A stretch of DNA of 64,000 nucleotides, taken from the NCBI GenBank assembly GCA_039707465.1, contig CM077658.1, positions 12,274,574-12,338,573 on the forward strand, written 5' to 3'. The notes beneath the pieces were generated by a model. It made no database searches. It saw nothing but the letters and a program-made list of their open reading frames with translations, and was not told where the DNA came from. The translations under genes were made by a program, and so were the position numbers. Numbering within the stretch: the stretch's first letter is position 1; each line of letters starts with the position of its first letter. Below are positions 1 through 11,028 of the stretch, in pieces. The DNA comes from Rhabdophis nuchalis (lineage: Eukaryota > Chordata > Lepidosauria > Squamata > Natricidae).

Positions 1-173
1 CAAATGGGAGCCCAGTCACTCCTTAAAAGCCTCCAGTGATGGAGCATCTACTAAATGAAATTTATTCCACTGGTTAATTATTCTCACTATTAGGAATGTT
101 TACCTTAGTTCTAGGTTGCTCCTCTCCTTAGTTAGCTTCTATCCATTGTTGCTTGTCCTGCCCACAAGTGTTT
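1..173 (-). mobile_element. CR1 LINE fragment, ORF2 3' part
   Basis: Read on the minus strand this matches the C-terminal ORF2 region of the fuller CR1 copy at 33326-34436 (the stretch encoding the NGWKL..., RRNFLTVRTIN...W motifs). It is 5'-truncated and carries indels, so nothing is translatable. The window edge cuts it, so its real extent is unknown. Confidence 0.75.
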
Positions 174-978
174 GGGTAAATACGTTGACCCTCCCTATAG
201 CAGGAAGAAAAGCAAAAATTGACTCAAGAAAAGAAAGTTTCACCAGAGAGCCTTTAAATAATTGGGGAATAAAATCACTTTTCCCAGGTGCTTCTCCCCT
301 CCTCTTTTTCCTATAGCAAGCAAAAATATCAATCATCTGATTCTCTGGGATAACAATTTATTATCCATGCAGGAGGCCTCTGATTCAATCTGTACAGCAT
401 TCTGGTGTGTAGTGTCAGATAGTAGCATGTGTCATCAGTCTTTATCAAGGAAATCATTCTGTTCTTGTCATCTATTCCTATTAATAAGGCTATTTATTAC
501 TTGGGTAATTAATTATGGCAAGGAGGCAGCCATTGACAGAATAAATATTGATGAATTGCTCGGTGAATATATGCCTCGTGTTCTCTAACTAGCTTTTAAA
601 AAAAAGGAGCATTATACTAAAGTATTAGGAAGTCTGTGGAGATGGTCGAAAGGAAGTGAAAATTACAGGAACCCCTGTCTCAATATTAATCCTCATGGAA
701 TTAATGTCTATAGAAGAAGTCATGTTTCCCAGTGCTAAAACTATCAGAAAACCATCAAACTATCCTTGGGGATTCATTTTAGCCTCCATTCTTTCTAACA
801 TCAAGAAAGGAATTAATACAGGTCTCTTCATATGGAACCCTACTATTTTAAACCATTTTTGGTTTCAGTGGTATGTATCGCATTTGGGGTGGTTGCTGGT
901 ATCTTCTGCTGTGCAGAAATGAACCTACACTTTTCTAATGTAAAAAAAACAAATTTATCAATTAAAGATAGGCTAGAT
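174..978. other. No recognisable feature
   Basis: AT-rich sequence. Short open frames here lack family motifs and codon structure. I see no repeat ends, RNA gene or exon. Confidence 0.5.
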
Positions 979-1722
979 CAGTGATGGCGAACCTATGGCA
1001 CGCAGAGCCGTCTCTGGGGGCACAGGGCACATGCGCCATCACCAGCTGCTGTTCTCAGCTGCGGTTTTTCAGACCGTTTTAAGGCTGGTTTTGGGGGGGG
1101 GGGAAACAGCAGAAAAACAGCCTGAAAATGTCCCCCAAATGGCCTGAAAATAGCCCCCCAAGAAATAGGCCATTTTGCAGGCCATTTCAGCCCCCAAAAC
1201 AGCAGAAAAACTGCCTAAAAACTGCCAAAAAAACTGGCTAAAACAGTCATGTGTGCACCGGGCAACTGGTCTTCGGGTTTTTGTTTTTGTTTTAAATAGT
1301 CTTTATTAATATAAATATAAAATCAAACACTTAGCAACTATAGGATAGGGGTAATGGGAGAGACATACATAGATAGAGGAAAGAAAGGAAAAGAGAGAGA
1401 AAAGAAGGAGAAAAGGACATACCGGGGGTATAACTACTCCTCTAATTTAAGAGATATGTTTGTCCCAGTCTAACATCAATTATTATTTATAATTGTGCTT
1501 AGATGTCTACATATATATCTATGAAATTATCTCAAGTTCACTGTTACCTTGTTTATTCCTCGTATATATTTCACCATTATTTTATCTAATTAATTTCTTT
1601 GGTATCCATTATTCTCTTATTATACCATATATACCATTTTTCTCCTGGTCTTCGGGTTTTTGATGCTCATGCACACACGTTCTGGTTTGGGCACTCAGTA
1701 CCAAAGCAGTTCGCCATCACTG
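979..1722. mobile_element. hAT-type non-autonomous DNA transposon
   Basis: The ends are perfect 14-bp inverted repeats, CAGTGATGGCGAAC and GTTCGCCATCACTG, and the element is flanked by a perfect 8-bp TSD, GGCTAGAT (971-978 and 1723-1730). An 8-bp TSD with CAGTG ends is the hAT signature. No transposase frame is present, so it depended on an autonomous relative. The interior is split by a later retroposon (1284-1644). A decayed relative lies at 41010-41150. Confidence 0.93.
1284..1644 (-). mobile_element. Retroposon nested in the hAT element
   Basis: Flanked by a perfect 18-bp direct repeat CTGGTCTTCGGGTTTTTG (1266-1283 and 1645-1662). The left edge is T-rich, so on the minus strand it ends in a poly(A)-like tail preceded by an AATAAA-type signal. 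Long TSD plus A-tail indicates target-primed reverse transcription. The body has no coding motif I can place; a LINE 3' UTR or retroposed transcript are both possible. Confidence 0.85.
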
Positions 1723-2480
1723 GGCTAGATATTTCATGAATAAATATTCAAATATTGTTGGGCCTTGGAACAAACTTTGGCGAGATGCCTCCAACAAGGG
1801 TAGGCTGTGTTTCAAAATGAGAAAGATTGGCCAATAGTAAAAACTGGTATTTTGGTTTTCAAGTTTAATGTGATCTAGCCCTTATGCGATCATTACTTCT
1901 TGAGTGCCTTTGCTTAAACTAGCTGGAATGCATCATTTACTTTTCCAGGCAAATAATAGCAACTTCTTTTCGCGAAGAGACAGTGATGAATCTTTTACAT
2001 TATTTGCATTAGATTGGTCATTTAAACAAAACAACAACAAAAACCCCACATAATTTTGTTTACTAACTGACATTAAGATAGAGAGCTTTCAAAACCATTG
2101 GGCAAGATATAATTAAGAATCAGTCAGACATGTAATTTAATCAGTAAAAGAGGAAATCTGTGAAGGCAGTAAGTGACTTTACAAATGGTTTTTGGTATGC
2201 TTCTTAGGTCTTATTCTGGAAGAGTAATTGTTTCTGGAAATATAGAGTGCAACTAATGGGAACTTTGCAGAAAAATAATCATTATATAATACTGAAATTC
2301 TTTATATTGATGACATTAAAAGTGAATGTAATTAAATGTATAGTCTGGACCTCAAGAAATGTGTGTGACCAGGCGCCATGGGCCCCAAACTAATGGTTTT
2401 GCTGATTAGGCACAAGTTTGCCTAATTTACCAAATATTTCATCATATTGACTTATGCTCCCATTAACACTCTCAGTAGGT
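1723..2480. other. No recognisable feature
   Basis: AT-rich unique-looking DNA without repeat termini, long frames or RNA signals. Confidence 0.5.
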
Positions 2481-2616
2481 TTCCTTCCTTCCTTCCTTCC
2501 TTCCTTTCTTCCTTCCTTCCTTCCTTCCTTCCTTCCCACCCTCCTTCCCTCCCTCCAACAAAAACTGTGCAATTTGAAATAATAGAAAGAGTAAAATGCA
2601 CCCCAGAAATTGAGAG

Positions 2617-2669
<53 letters not shown>

Positions 2670-2685
2670 CAGAGAGACAGAGAGA
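2481..2685. repeat. Compound microsatellite (TTCC)n ... (GA)n
   Basis: A TTCC/TCCC tract at about 2481-2555 and a GA/GACA tract at about 2611-2685. The open frames over it encode only Ser/Leu or Arg/Glu runs and are artefacts of the repeat. Confidence 0.95.
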
Positions 2686-2916
2686 ATGAATGAATTATGT
2701 TGGACTTTATCAACCAGTAAAAAACTAGCATTGCAATGATTGAGTTTGGCCATCTGTCAAAAGTCGCCACTGGGAAAGCTGAAAATTGCTGTGGACTTAT
2801 TTGGACAAGCAGGAACAAATCTTAGCTATGTTCTCCGTGCAATGAGAGGCTTAATTGGCTGCAAAAAAAAAAATTGTGATCCTTCCATTCATTTCTCTGT
2901 GTTGCAATATACAATT

Positions 2917-3435
2917 AGCAGAATAACGGAGTTGGAAGGTACCTTGGAGGCAGTAGTGGGATTCAAAAACTTTTACTACTGGTTCTGTGGGCTTGGCTTG
3001 ATGGGCATGGCTTGGTGGGTGTGGCAGGGGAAGGATACTGTAAAATCTCTATTGCCTCCCCACACCAGGGGAAGGTTACTGCAAAATCCCCATTTCCTCC
3101 TGATCAGCTGGGACTCGGGAGACAGAGAAGAGAGGGGTGGGTGGGCTGAACTACTTAAAATTTCCACTACCGGTTCTCCAGAAGTGGTCAGAACCTGCTG
3201 AATACCACCTCTGCATGGAGATCTTCTAGTCAACCCCCTGTTGAAACAGGGATTCTTATGCCAGTTCAGACAAACGGCTGCCCAATTTCTTCTTTAACAC
3301 TTCAGTGTTGGAGAACCCAAATCTTCTGGAGGAAAGTCTTTCCATTGATTAATTATTCTGTCAGGAAATTTCTTCTTAATTCAAGGTTGGCTCTCTCCTT
3401 GATTAGTTTCTATTCATTGCTTCTTATTCTGCCTT
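2917..3435 (-). mobile_element. CR1 LINE 3' end, interrupted by a hAT element
   Basis: The two outer parts (about 2917-2950 and 3214-3435) join into one minus-strand CR1 3' region: UTR text with 'ttggaaggtaccttgga', 'cttctagtcaaccccctg' and the ORF2 C-terminal region. The hAT element at 2951-3213 separates them, so the CR1 is older. Confidence 0.85.
2951..3213. mobile_element. hAT-type MITE inserted in CR1
   Basis: Ends are imperfect inverted repeats, CAGTAGTGGGATTCA and TGAATACCACCTCTG. Flanks CTTGGAGG (2943-2950) and CATGGAGA (3214-3221) are a decayed 8-bp TSD (6 of 8), and CR1 text resumes directly after it. The interior has the 'tgtgggcgtggcttgg' type sequence also seen at 52880-53059. 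Non-coding. Confidence 0.82.
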
Positions 3436-3581
<146 letters not shown>

Positions 3582-4665
3582 AGTTGGATAATCTCTTATG
3601 TTTATCCAGGGTTCCAATTTCCAAAACCATAATCTATCTTCCATTTGAGAAACATATTTCTCCCCTCCTATTTGCATTGTTCATTTTCTAGTGATCCTTC
3701 AATGTTGGATATCTAATTGCTAAGAATTTTACTATTGGGTTTAGTGTTTGATAGTATATTTGCAAGCTATCTGCTTCTATATTTGATATTAAAGCCACAA
3801 CTGCTTTTATTCATTTTGCTTCGAATTTGGTGGATTATATATTGGGGCGGTACATTTGCATTTTTATCAGGAATAAGATTTTTCTCATCATCGTGCTTGG
3901 CACATGGAATACCAAATAATAACTGTCAAGCTTTTGACATTTAGTTCTGCATTTCGGTGTCTATATATGTTGCATTTTATGTGTAGAGTGAAAGGCAGAT
4001 GGTCCACTACATCACTTCTGAGGCCAAAATATTTCTCAGCCCTTTATAAGATGCCGGTATTCATCAAGGCAAAACATCGAAATGTGTTTGAGGCATCCAA
4101 TTATAGATCTCCATTAAAGGGACAGAGTTTGGAATATTAAGAGCTATTTAATTCCAACATAAAACTTCTTGACACTTCACTGGTAATAGTGAAATAATCT
4201 TTGCTAGTTACCTGAGTTTGATGGGGGGAAAGAAACTTTTGATTGCAAACTCAATGGCTTTTTTTTTTTACAAATATTGCCCTTTAGTCACATCAATATG
4301 CCATCCAACATCTCTTATTTCTTTTGTATTGCTCTTTAATTAAGAAGATACAACAAGGTACAAATGATGGTGTTAATAATTTATATTGGGCTCAGGGCTT
4401 TTTTAGCTAGGAGGCTGAAAACAGAGCCCTTTGGAACATTAGATATGACTTACTGCAATGTAACCTATACCCTGAAGCCCTGCTCATATAGTTATTTATA
4501 TAGCAGAACAAAATTGAAAACTTCAGAAAAATAAAATATGTGATATTTTTCCCCCAGATCGGGGTGGGGGTGGGGGTGAGAATTCATGTCAAAATAATTA
4601 AGGCAAATGAAAAAAAAAAGCTTCACATATTTATTACTGTTGTGCTGTTTGTATTTCCATTAGGG
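3582..4665. other. No recognisable feature
   Basis: AT-rich DNA with homopolymer runs (for example T10 near 4261). No motif-bearing frame or identifiable repeat end. Confidence 0.5.
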
Positions 4666-4800
4666 CAGGGGTCTGCAAAGTTGGCTCTTTTAAGACTGGT
4701 GGACTTCAACTCCCAGAGTTCCCCAGCCAGCTATGCTGGCTGGGGAACTCTGGGAGTTGAAGTCCACCAGTCTTAAAAGAGCCAACTTTGCAGACCCCTG
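4666..4800. mobile_element. Perfectly palindromic hAT MITE
   Basis: Two 66-bp arms that are exact reverse complements around a 3-nt loop (TAT) make up all 135 bp. The arms start CAGGGGTCTGCAAAG. The TSD is a perfect 8-mer, CATTAGGG (4658-4665 and 4801-4808), so it is a hAT-mobilised foldback MITE. Relatives are at 7379-7491 and, as one arm, 51296-51361. Arm identity suggests youth or gene-conversion-like repair. Confidence 0.96.
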
Positions 4801-5461
4801 CATTAGGGAATCATAGTGACATATTTGACAGTGTTGGTGTTGTGGCTAATGCACCCATATAAAGTCTTTGCTCCTAAGATTCAGAACAATAATATGCACC
4901 ATACATCTTCAAGGGTGTGATAGTCTTTGGATAGCTTACTAGTTCAGGATCTACTCTTCAAAAGAAAATTGGATGTGCAAAGGATGTGCAAAAGTTCCTC
5001 TGAAAGCAAAATGAAACATATTGACTTGCAAATATTACTTGCACTTAGCACATCCTTTCTCCAACTTTTCTGTTCTCTCTTAAGAAATAAATAACTGAAC
5101 AAAGCATAATATGGTACATAAGCATGACCATTTCAAGTGACTGATTTCATGTATTCACCGAAACCCCTTATGGTACAAAATTGCCAGTGCACATTAAATC
5201 CAGATGTGCGGTGCTGCCACAATTACAATATTTACAGCTCTTCCCTGCTGATTTCACAAATAGGCCTTGTCAATCAGGTGGATGCTGTTTTATAGTCAAA
5301 TGCATTGCAAAATAAATGAGAAAAAATGAGGGCCTTCAATCAGGTATGGCAGGTTCATTCCTTTGTCCTTTGTTTTACAGAACAGGGCAAAAGGTTCTTT
5401 TTTTAAAATCTGTCTTCTTTCCCATCTCTTGTTGGACATGGATGTCATTTTACAAGCAGTG
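4801..5461. other. No recognisable feature
   Basis: Apart from the TSD at 4801-4808 this is unassigned AT-rich DNA; nothing coding or repetitive stands out. Confidence 0.5.
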
Positions 5462-5503
5462 AACACACACACATACACACACACGTGTGTGTGTGTGTGT
5501 GTA
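5462..5503. repeat. (CA)n(TG)n palindromic microsatellite
   Basis: CA repeats switch at ACGTGT into TG repeats, making a self-complementary tract of alternating purine-pyrimidine. Confidence 0.9.
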
Positions 5504-5504
5504 T

Positions 5505-5640
5505 GCTGGTCTTGTTGTATTCGGGTCTTTTCCCATGTAAGATTGAGATTGTCTTTGCAACATTTCAGCGAGGTCTCACTCGCAATCTTCAGGCTGGCGT
5601 TTGTGGTTTTGCAGCTGCTGTCTTTCTATAAATCTTGGGG
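5505..5640 (-). repeat. Unclassified interspersed repeat, copy 1
   Basis: Shares 'tatgctggtcttgttgta', 'aagattgagattgtct' and 'gcgaggtctcactcgc' with 32165-32245, so it is dispersed. On the minus strand both copies have CTGAAGA, a short hairpin, then an A-rich AAA core, reminiscent of a hammerhead-type motif. A Penelope-like origin is conceivable but unproven. The sequence to about 5830 may belong to the same element. Confidence 0.6.
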
Positions 5641-5830
5641 GGGGGGGGTGGAGTGCTGGCTTTGTTGCTGTGAGTGGGTTGATTGCCTGTGTAGTTGTAT
5701 CATGATTGGTAGATTGGTGCTGATTGGTGCTATCTCTGTGTTCATTGTTCTTTTGTATTGTAACGGCCTGGATGGTGGGTGGAGTTCGTCTGTTGGCCAG
5801 TGCTGGTTTCCAGATATCTGGTAGGGGGGA

Positions 5831-6949
5831 GGTGTGTGTGTGTGTGTATGTATTTCCATTCTTTCACTAACAAAGCAATAAAGTTATCAAAGTTTGTAGT
5901 TTCCCAATTTTTTAATACAGACAAAACACAAGCTAATATCAATTTTTTGAGAAATTCTTCTATAGATGAACTTATAAATGGGAATAGGTGTGTTGGCTTT
6001 AAATATGGATAAATTTAACTCAGTTTATTCTTCAAGATAGAAATATTGTGCCGATTTTCCATGTATGATAATATAATAGTAGCAACCAACAAAAATCACA
6101 AATCTGTGTGTTCGTTGTGTTTTGATGTATGTGAGATAATCACACACACACATAAAACATTCATAAATCTTACGTTAATTAGATTAATAAATCTTGCTTT
6201 AGTGCAGTGATTTTTGTTTTATCTCTGACTTGTTCAAAAGTCTGCCACCCACAACGTTTGATTAGATTTGATTGGTGTAGCCATTTAGTTTCCCATTTAA
6301 ATTGATTAATACTTGTAGTTCCCCAAATTAGGAAGTCCATTACTTAGGGTGCAATTTAGAGTAAAGATTCCATCCTGCTTCTTAAAGTCAAAATCAACTC
6401 AGAGTCTTTCCTTATATTTAAAACCAATATGTCACATGGACAGGCATGGAGACTTTTTCCTCTTCTCACACACTCAGAATTTTTTCCTCCTCCTTCCAAA
6501 CAAACTTCCTTTGGCATCTCATTGTTTTTAAAGAGCTGAAAGCTGACAGCCCCAGTAGTTATGTACCATTGTTAGATTGCTGCCAACCTGTTAAGCATGA
6601 CAAGTCATGAATGGCAGCCCGTATCTTCCTTGGCTTACACTGACTAGTCAGTCTTTGGCATTAATCCTAAATGTACTTTTTTTGGGAATAGGGTTTTTAG
6701 AACTGTGAAACTTACTTCGACAAAAAAGAAGTTCCATCTGTGTGCAGCCCGGTGCTTCTGCCAATGCAGAACAGAATGGCTGCTTGTGCACACCAAACCT
6801 CTTTTTCAATACTAAAGAGCATTGGCTAGCTGCAATCTCCAGCCACAGAAAGTTAGACTTCATAAAGGTGTGCAAATCTTTCAAAGGGATGAACAGCTAA
6901 TAACTGCACATATATACATATGCAGAAATAGTCAGGCTTCCGACTATGG
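5831..6949. other. No recognisable feature
   Basis: Begins with a short GT run (5833-5850), then AT-rich unassigned DNA. Frames of 60-78 codons have no family motif. Confidence 0.5.
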
Positions 6950-7525
6950 AAGGGATATCAAACTGGATTTCTTCGAGGGCCAGATCAGCATGGCAGTTCT
7001 CCTCTGTGGGCTGGTGGCGCATGGCCTGTTTTGAGCCCGTTTTTTGGCCTATTTGGGCCCGTTTTTCAGCCCCTTTCTTGGCTGGTTTTAAGTCTCTCAC
7101 TCCGTATTAAAACACAGGACACAGGTTGTATCTCCGAGGACACAGGAGCTGGTTTGGCGCCTGTTTTTCAGCCCATTTTTTGGTCTATTTTGGGCCCATT
7201 TTTCAGCCCAGTTTCGGCTGGCAGAGTGCTGCAGGAGACCATTGAGAGTGAAAACGAGGTGTGAGAGTCCATTTTAGATTGCAGAGGCCCTGCGGGCCAG
7301 TCCCTTCATATTTCCAGGACGTCTTCTCAGACTGGCCCCTTCATATTTCCAGGTCGGTCCCGTGGGCTGGATTTAAGCCAGGGGTGTCCAAACTTGGGAG
7401 CTTTAAGACTTGTGGACTTCAACTCCCAGAATTGGGAATTCTGGGAGTTGAAGTCCACAAGTCTTAAAGTTCCCAAGTTTGGACATCCCTGATTTAAGCA
7501 CTGGACCTTGAATTTGACATCCCTG
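6950..7525. mobile_element. Probable hAT element carrying a nested MITE
   Basis: The left end AGGGATATCAAACTGG mirrors the right end TTGAATTTGACATCCCTG. Flanking 8-mers GACTATGG and GATTAGGA agree at 5 of 8 positions, a plausible decayed TSD. The interior repeats 'gcccgttttt / cagccc' blocks. The MITE at 7379-7491 inserted later. No transposase. Confidence 0.62.
7379..7491. mobile_element. Foldback hAT MITE
   Basis: Arms CAGGGGTGTCCAAACTTGGG... and its near-perfect inverse ...GTTTGGACATCCCTG surround a GGG centre. The TSD is a perfect 8-mer, ATTTAAGC (7371-7378, 7492-7499). It shares the 'ggacttcaactcccaga' core with 4666-4800 but differs at its tips, so it is a sister subfamily. Confidence 0.94.
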
Positions 7526-7721
7526 GATTAGGACTTCTAAATCACTCATACCATCCTGGAGAAAGCTATGGCTGCTGGAATGATATAATAGGAGGTGCTT
7601 CATAAACTTCCCGAGCATTCTTCCTTATTAACAATTGTTAACTCTGGAGTGGGAAGAACTTGTTCGTTTGAATTCTAAGGTCCCAGAGCAATTTAGTCCC
7701 TTCATTTCCTATTACTTTATT

Positions 7722-8199
7722 TTATGGTTCCACAAGTTTTTGCTTGCAGGCAAATGGTATTTCTTGCAGATCTTCCAATGCACTGTTGTTGCTATTTTGT
7801 TGTTGTTTGTACTCAGGCTGCGGGATCTTTTTGCAACAAGTCACAAGGTGATCCACTCTTTCTTCAACTTTTCCGCAGAGACCTTTGCTTCGATGTTGCT
7901 GTCTTCTCAATTCTGACTTGTATGCATTTGTTCATTATTATGATTCATTTACACAGTCAGCCCAGCCAGATGTTCAGACTGGGTTTGGCATGTTTTTCTA
8001 CCTATCAACTCCTTTCTAAGGACTTGGGATAGGCAGATGTGGGTGTTTGATGGTGTTACACATATTGTTGCAGAATGGAAGCTGTTCTGAGTAAAGCTAC
8101 CATTTGCAATTGACTGATGGTGAATTTGTCAATGCCGATGGTGTTCAGATTGTGCCCTAGTTGTTTCAGTATTGCACCCAAGGTGCCTATTACTATAGG
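7722..8199 (-). pseudogene. Decayed LINE reverse transcriptase C-terminus
   Basis: Two minus-strand blocks are recognisable. Residues from 7725-7910 include CGKVEERVDHLV...CCKK, a Cys/His block found in the C-terminal part of some R2/R4-like LINE polyproteins. The second block, 8056-8199, reads PIVIGTLGAIL...LQMVALLRTASIL and ends in a stop, like the conserved last segment (VIGALG...LQK..LLGTA.ILRK) of those proteins. The sequence between is broken by frameshifts. Clade assignment is from memory of the motifs and stays uncertain. Confidence 0.6.
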
Positions 8200-8438
8200 T
8201 TAATTTATTATTTTTGGGTCATATAATGCATTGGATGACAACCTAACCATGCTGGTTGGCAAAATATAACAAGGTACAAATCAATAAGACTGGATTAAAC
8301 CTAATCAAGCTGTTCATAGTGTAGACAGATGGACAAAAACTTCATTTCAGTCATTGACCAATAAAGTACAATCAACAAAATGACCAACACAAAAATATCC
8401 CCTAACAACAAGAACTATTCCTCATTTGTAGGTAAAGC

Positions 8439-8440
<2 letters not shown>

Positions 8441-8531
<91 letters not shown>
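8441..8531. repeat. (AAT)n microsatellite at an L2 tail
   Basis: About 30 AAT units directly abut the 3' end of the minus-strand L2 copy at 8532-9191, so the array probably grew from the LINE tail. Confidence 0.95.
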
Positions 8532-8532
<1 letters not shown>

Positions 8533-9191
8533 TTAATATTTGTATAACCGCTCCCTCTCCCCATAGGGACTCGGGGCGGTGCACAGGTAGAATAAAAACA
8601 ATAAAAATATACAGACATTTCTTAAAAACAAATTAAACCTAACCTGCGCTAAAATTCCCCATTAAAACTAAACTATACTAAAAACTACCCAATAAAACCC
8701 CAGAGACAGAGAGACTATCCCAGGCCGGCCAGACAGAAAAGATGAGTTTTTAATTTAAGACGGAAGGAGCGGAGGTCCGTGGTCGTCCTAATATCGGGGG
8801 GAAGGTCGTTCCAGAGGGCCGGGCCCGCCACAGAGAGAGCCCTTCCCCTGGGCGTCGCCCGCTGACAAAGTCTAGTGGACGGCACCCGGAGAAGTCCCTC
8901 TCTGTGGGAGCAAATCGGCCGTGAGGATGTATGAGGCAGGATCCGATCCCGCAGGTAGCTAGGTCCCGAGCCATGGAGCGCTTTAAAGATGATAATTAAC
9001 ACCTGAAGCGCACCCGGAAGACGACAGGTAGCCAGTGCAGCTCGTGCAAGAGCGGTGTTACATGGGTAGACCTAACGGTTCCCATAATTGCTCTCGCGGC
9101 TGCGTTCTGGACTAGCTGAAGTCTCCGGGTGTACCTCAAGGGAAGCCCCATGTAGAGAGAGTTACAATAGTCCAGTCGGGATGTCACGAGC
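8532..9191 (-). mobile_element. L2-type LINE, 5'-truncated 3' end
   Basis: Read from 9191 down it encodes the end of an L2-like ORF2: TSRLDYCNSLYMGLP, LVQNAAARAI, LHELHWLPV, then after a frameshift near 9000 FKALHGSGPSYLRDR...GPALWNDLPPD...LKTHLF, followed by a UTR with 'cgccccgagtccctatgg' type sequence. These match the conserved C-terminus after the RT domain in L2 LINEs. One frameshift makes it a dead copy. Confidence 0.85.
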
Positions 9192-9494
9192 ACGAGAATT
9201 ATGCATTTTATGTATTACAAATTTTGCTACTTTTAGATAAATACATTTATCTTGCTTACTTAACAGATAAGGTAAATAAAAGCCATCAAAATATCCTAGA
9301 AATTTAAATAAAAGATAGATAATTCACTAGTGGCAAATGGTCCTGTAGAACTTTGCATCTTGTATAAAGAGAATAAGATTTTAATTTATCTTGTTAGCTT
9401 GACTATCAAGACAATCTCTATGTAACATATGAATTTCATTCATAACCAATTTCATTGTTTAGCCAATGAGCTTAGCCAATGAGTAAATGCATTT

Positions 9495-9690
9495 TAGAAT
9501 TTTAATTGGGATTTTTAGCACAGGTTTTTAGTTTAATTTATTCTTAACTTTTTTGTATTTATTGTTATTTATTGATTTTAATTGCCCTGGGTCCATTTCA
9601 ATGGAGAAGAGCGGTTCTATAAATCTAAATAATTTAAATTAAATTAAAAATTGTATTTATTTTGTACAATGACAATAAAGGCTATACTAT
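9495..9690 (+). mobile_element. Decayed L2 3' UTR and second retroposon tail
   Basis: The 'tttttagcacagg...attgccctgggtcc...gagcggttctataaat' series matches the 3' UTR of the other L2 copies. It is followed by 'ttgtacaatgacaataaag', the tail type also found before the ATT array at 3471. Confidence 0.6.
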
Positions 9691-10749
9691 CCACTACTAT
9701 AAATATCCTCTCTACAATATAATATGTAATTGGAAATTAACCTAAGGAACATTTGATTATGCTTACCGTAAATCTGCAACCTTCATGCATCAAAGGACAA
9801 TTGCAACATTTGTATTGTTTTACTTCATTGCAGCTTGATGAATTTAGGGTAGTGCAGAGGAAGAAAAAAATAAGGTGGGGGGTGAGAAAATACTGGTGGT
9901 TTTCACTTGGGACCGTTCAGAACGAAAGCTCACAAATCCCAAACACAACTATGTCCACATGTTGTGATGTCCATGGCAGCTGACTCATCAACTTCCACCA
10001 GCAACACTGCCGTTGTATGTCACCAAGTGGTAATAGTTCAATCGATCACTATGATGAGGCAGAGTATTGGCTTCTTGTGACAGCCAAATGAGAAATGAGG
10101 CTCCAGAACGGAACTCTGAAAATTTAATAGAACAGTAACTGCAGGTTCATTCACAGAGAAAGTGATGAACGGATTTTGTAAAAAGAGGACACAATTGATC
10201 TATGAAACCCTTATTAAAACTGTCTTTTTGATTAACTTCAGCCTAAATGTCTGAGCCACTTGTCCGGGCGGATTCTTAGAAATGAGAAAGACAGCAGAAA
10301 CAATCCGTGCTGATGATTATGAAGAGGGAAAAGACAGGTGACATTATAGGAGGAGAAACAACAATTGATCCATGGAGTGATCTTTCTTTAGTAGAAAATG
10401 CTTTATGCAAAAAAAAAACAACCAACCAACCCTCCTCCTTATTCTATGAAATCTTCTATGAAGATTTATCTATCAGTCAAATCCGTCACAAATCATGGTT
10501 CCAGTAATTTTTTTTTTTACCATTCCAAAACTTTGGAGTATGAGTCAGTATGCATCTGCTTCCTAGCTAGTGGGTGCAGGCAATAGCAACAATAATCTCT
10601 GTATTATAGTTTCTCTCTTGCATTGAATAGTATAAACATGTCTGGGATGAGCTTTAGTTGAGGTTGTGGCCTAAAGGCCAAATTGTATCAAGATTGACTA
10701 ATAATTCCTATCAGCTAATTTCCATAGCACTGTTTTAATCCCAAAGATA
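9691..10749. other. No recognisable feature
   Basis: Unassigned AT-rich DNA with A and T runs near 10409 and 10508. No repeat termini or exon-like frame. Confidence 0.5.
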
Positions 10750-11028
10750 TTTACCCATGTAGTATTGCTATTATCCTCATCTTCTCATATTTCCCATCTT
10801 CTCATTTTTCATCTTTCCTACTATCTTCTCCTATTGGTATCTTATGATTTATCATTTGTATTTTATGATTAATGATTGTAACTATGATTTATGACCTATC
10901 ACTTGTTGTTTGTATGTACACTGAGAGCTTCTGCACCATACAAATTCCTTGTGTGTCCAATCACACTTGGCCAATAAAGAATTCTCTTCTCTTCCCTTCC
11001 CTTCCCTTCCCTTCCATTCCATTCCATT
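10750..11028 (+). mobile_element. Retroposon 3' end with CCAATAAAG tail
   Basis: Shares 'actgagagctt.tgcacc', 'gtccaatcacacttggcc' and 'aataaagaattct' with 32246-32498. Both end in a pyrimidine-rich microsatellite, here TTCCC/TTCCA repeats at 10984-11028. This is the 3' UTR and tail of a LINE or LINE-dependent SINE; I cannot fix the clade. Confidence 0.7.

Noticed and set aside
2390..2818. Ser/Leu-rich 142-codon frame as a low-complexity protein
   Set aside because: Encoded by GA and TTCC microsatellites.
10984..11028. Telomere-like repeat
   Set aside because: Units are TTCCC/TTCCA, not TTAGGG or its complement; they are the tail of a retroposon.
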